DNA of 64,000 nucleotides from Paramyrothecium sp. XJ0827. Its lineage: Eukaryota > Ascomycota > Sordariomycetes > Hypocreales > Stachybotryaceae. Of this stretch, positions 62,951-64,000 are shown piece after piece. Below the pieces are notes generated by a model, which saw only the letters and a list, made by a program, of their open reading frames with translations, was not told the origin of the DNA and ran no database searches. The stretch's first letter is position 1. The number at the start of each line of letters is the position of its first letter. Location: the NCBI GenBank assembly GCA_020881915.1, contig JAJFPB010000007.1, positions 434,001 through 498,000 of the forward strand, read 5' to 3'. Position numbers and translations under genes: made by a program.

Positions 62951-64000
62951 TTAGATTCCTGGAGAGCCCGAGAAGCGAAAAAGGAGGACCCTCCCAGAGA
63001 CGCACCCAAGAATCACAGTATCTTGTAATATTGCACAGGCGGAGGGACGGTGCTCGGGTGGAATCCAAACCACATTTTGTCCGCTCCACGTTATCCAAGA
63101 CGCCTCAGAGTTCAGCCCATAGCCAAGTATTAGTGGTATCTCATCATCTAAACCACTCGGGATCCTAGCAATTCGTCCAGGGAACGCAATGGAGGGGTCA
63201 ATCTTGACTTTCTCGTTTTCTTTCAGAGTGTCATCATTTGGTCCTGAGTTCAATCCCAAATGCAACAATCCGAGACTGCTCACAATGCACGAGCTTGCAA
63301 TATCAAATGATATTTTGTGCAATGCGGTTCCGAGTGAGAACCTTCTTTGAATAGTTCCTGTTGCTAGGTCCCACACCCTCAGAGTCTTTTCGCCTGAATG
63401 GCCGCCCACAACCGATGATGCTGCTACCAGCTTTGAATCAGGTGATATCGCGATGGACAAAACGCAGCCTTTAGAGTTATTCAGTGTTTGATGTACAAGC
63501 CCAGTTGATACATCCCAAACATTGATGGCCTCAGATCCCGCGTTTAAAAAGTTGTTTTCTAATCCAGAAACCAGGAGTTTTGAATCCGAAGAGAATGTGA
63601 GCGACCAAGGACTACCAGAAGGGTTGCATAGTGTGTACTGGAGTAATCCCGTGTTGAGATCCCATATTTTGACTGCTCCATTAACCGAACTGGATGCTAG
63701 AAGCTCCGATTCGGGAGAAAAGCAAACTGACGAAATGCGTGAATCGTGGCCTTCTAGCTTTTGTTGTACCTTTTCAGTTGACACGTCCCATATCAAAACG
63801 GTTGAATCGTCCGCCCCGGTTGCAATGAGGCTGGAATCTGGCGAGAATTCGACCGCCCAGACCCACCCTCTGTGCCCTTCCAATGTCGTCATGAGATGCC
63901 CATGTGCTGCATCCCAAATCTTTACGATTGGTTCTAGAGAAATAGACGCAAGAAGTTTTCCATTGGGTGAGATCGTAATCGACCTGACCTCGGTTCTATG
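62951..64000 (-). CDS. C-terminal WD40 part of a STAND/NLR-type protein (partial, runs off the window)
   Basis: Open frame of 349 residues continuing past 64000, so the start and any NACHT/effector domains are outside. At least five WD40 repeats are visible, ending in characteristic IWD/VWD: SITISPNGKLLASIS-VKIWD, GHRGWVWAVEFSPDSS-LIWD, GHDSRISSVCFSPESE-KIWD, SPWSLTFSSDSK-INVWD and VLSIAISPDSK-LRVWD. The tail SWITWSGQNVVWIPPEHRPS is a signature ending of fungal NACHT-WD40 proteins, where the propeller senses a ligand or partner and the N-terminal part triggers a response (including HET-like cell death). Repeats 1-3 are regular and the later ones more divergent. The stop codon is at 62951. The NLR identity rests on repeats and tail only. 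Confidence 0.8.
   Translation of the reverse strand, partial: HRTEVRSITISPNGKLLASISLEPIVKIWDAAHGHLMTTLEGHRGWVWAVEFSPDSSLIATGADDSTVLIWDVSTEKVQQKLEGHDSRISSVCFSPESELLASSSVNGAVKIWDLNTGLLQYTLCNPSGSPWSLTFSSDSKLLVSGLENNFLNAGSEAINVWDVSTGLVHQTLNNSKGCVLSIAISPDSKLVAASSVVGGHSGEKTLRVWDLATGTIQRRFSLGTALHKISFDIASSCIVSSLGLLHLGLNSGPNDDTLKENEKVKIDPSIAFPGRIARIPSGLDDEIPLILGYGLNSEASWITWSGQNVVWIPPEHRPSACAILQDTVILGCVSGRVLLFRFSGSPGI

Noticed and set aside
1..64000. CRISPR arrays, prophage or insertion sequences
   Set aside because: None is expected in a fungal nuclear genome, and no spaced direct repeats or transposase frames are visible.

Overview
The window is nuclear DNA of a filamentous ascomycete (Pezizomycotina, most likely a Sordariomycete). 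The signs are genes interrupted by short introns (mostly 47-73 bp) with GTAAGT-type donors, CTGAC/CTAAC branch sites and CAG/TAG acceptors. The gene families also fit: HET, Zn2Cys6 regulators, fungalysin and an AA11-type LPMO. I found no tRNA, rRNA, CRISPR array or intact transposon. About twenty-two protein-coding genes can be supported; for most spliced ones I worked out exon borders that keep the reading frame.

Layout. 1-2.8 kb: no recognisable gene. 2.8-13.8 kb: a thermolysin-type (M4) protease, a CYTH-like protein, a small cysteine-rich secreted protein, a GH16 beta-glucanase and a large GH127 enzyme interrupted by a LamG domain. 15-24 kb: a doubtful hypothetical, a HET protein, a Zn2Cys6 regulator, an epoxide hydrolase and a haem-degrading-family protein. 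24.2-27.1 kb: gene-poor, with a decayed kinase-like fragment. 27-37.7 kb: a secreted haem peroxidase with an acidic insert, an AA11-type LPMO, a 1033-residue protein of unknown function and a GH3 beta-glucosidase. 37.7-41.7 kb: gene-poor. 41.7-48.9 kb: a membrane-anchored glycosyltransferase tail-to-tail with a nucleotide-sugar epimerase, a methyltransferase and an actinobacterial-looking phosphotransferase. 49-59.2 kb: two regulators interleaved with a secreted esterase, an aminotransferase and an amidohydrolase. 59.9-62 kb: a fungalysin (M36) protease. 62.9 kb to the end: the WD40 end of a STAND/NLR-type protein that runs off the window.

How the genes fit together. The window is rich in secreted degradative enzymes (M4, M36, GH16, GH127, GH3, AA11, peroxidase, carboxylesterase), as expected of an accessory region serving saprotrophic or host-associated growth. 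The HET gene and the NLR-like WD40 gene belong to allorecognition-type families. The 49-59 kb block looks like a co-regulated catabolic or biosynthetic unit. Its central divergent promoter carries a recurrent CCGAACATG motif, four exact copies within 0.8 kb, which is the most specific regulatory signal I saw. Other notable points are a duplicated propeptide-like segment in the M4 protease, the LamG insertion in GH127, the peroxidase acidic insert and the previously easy-to-miss two-exon cysteine-rich protein.
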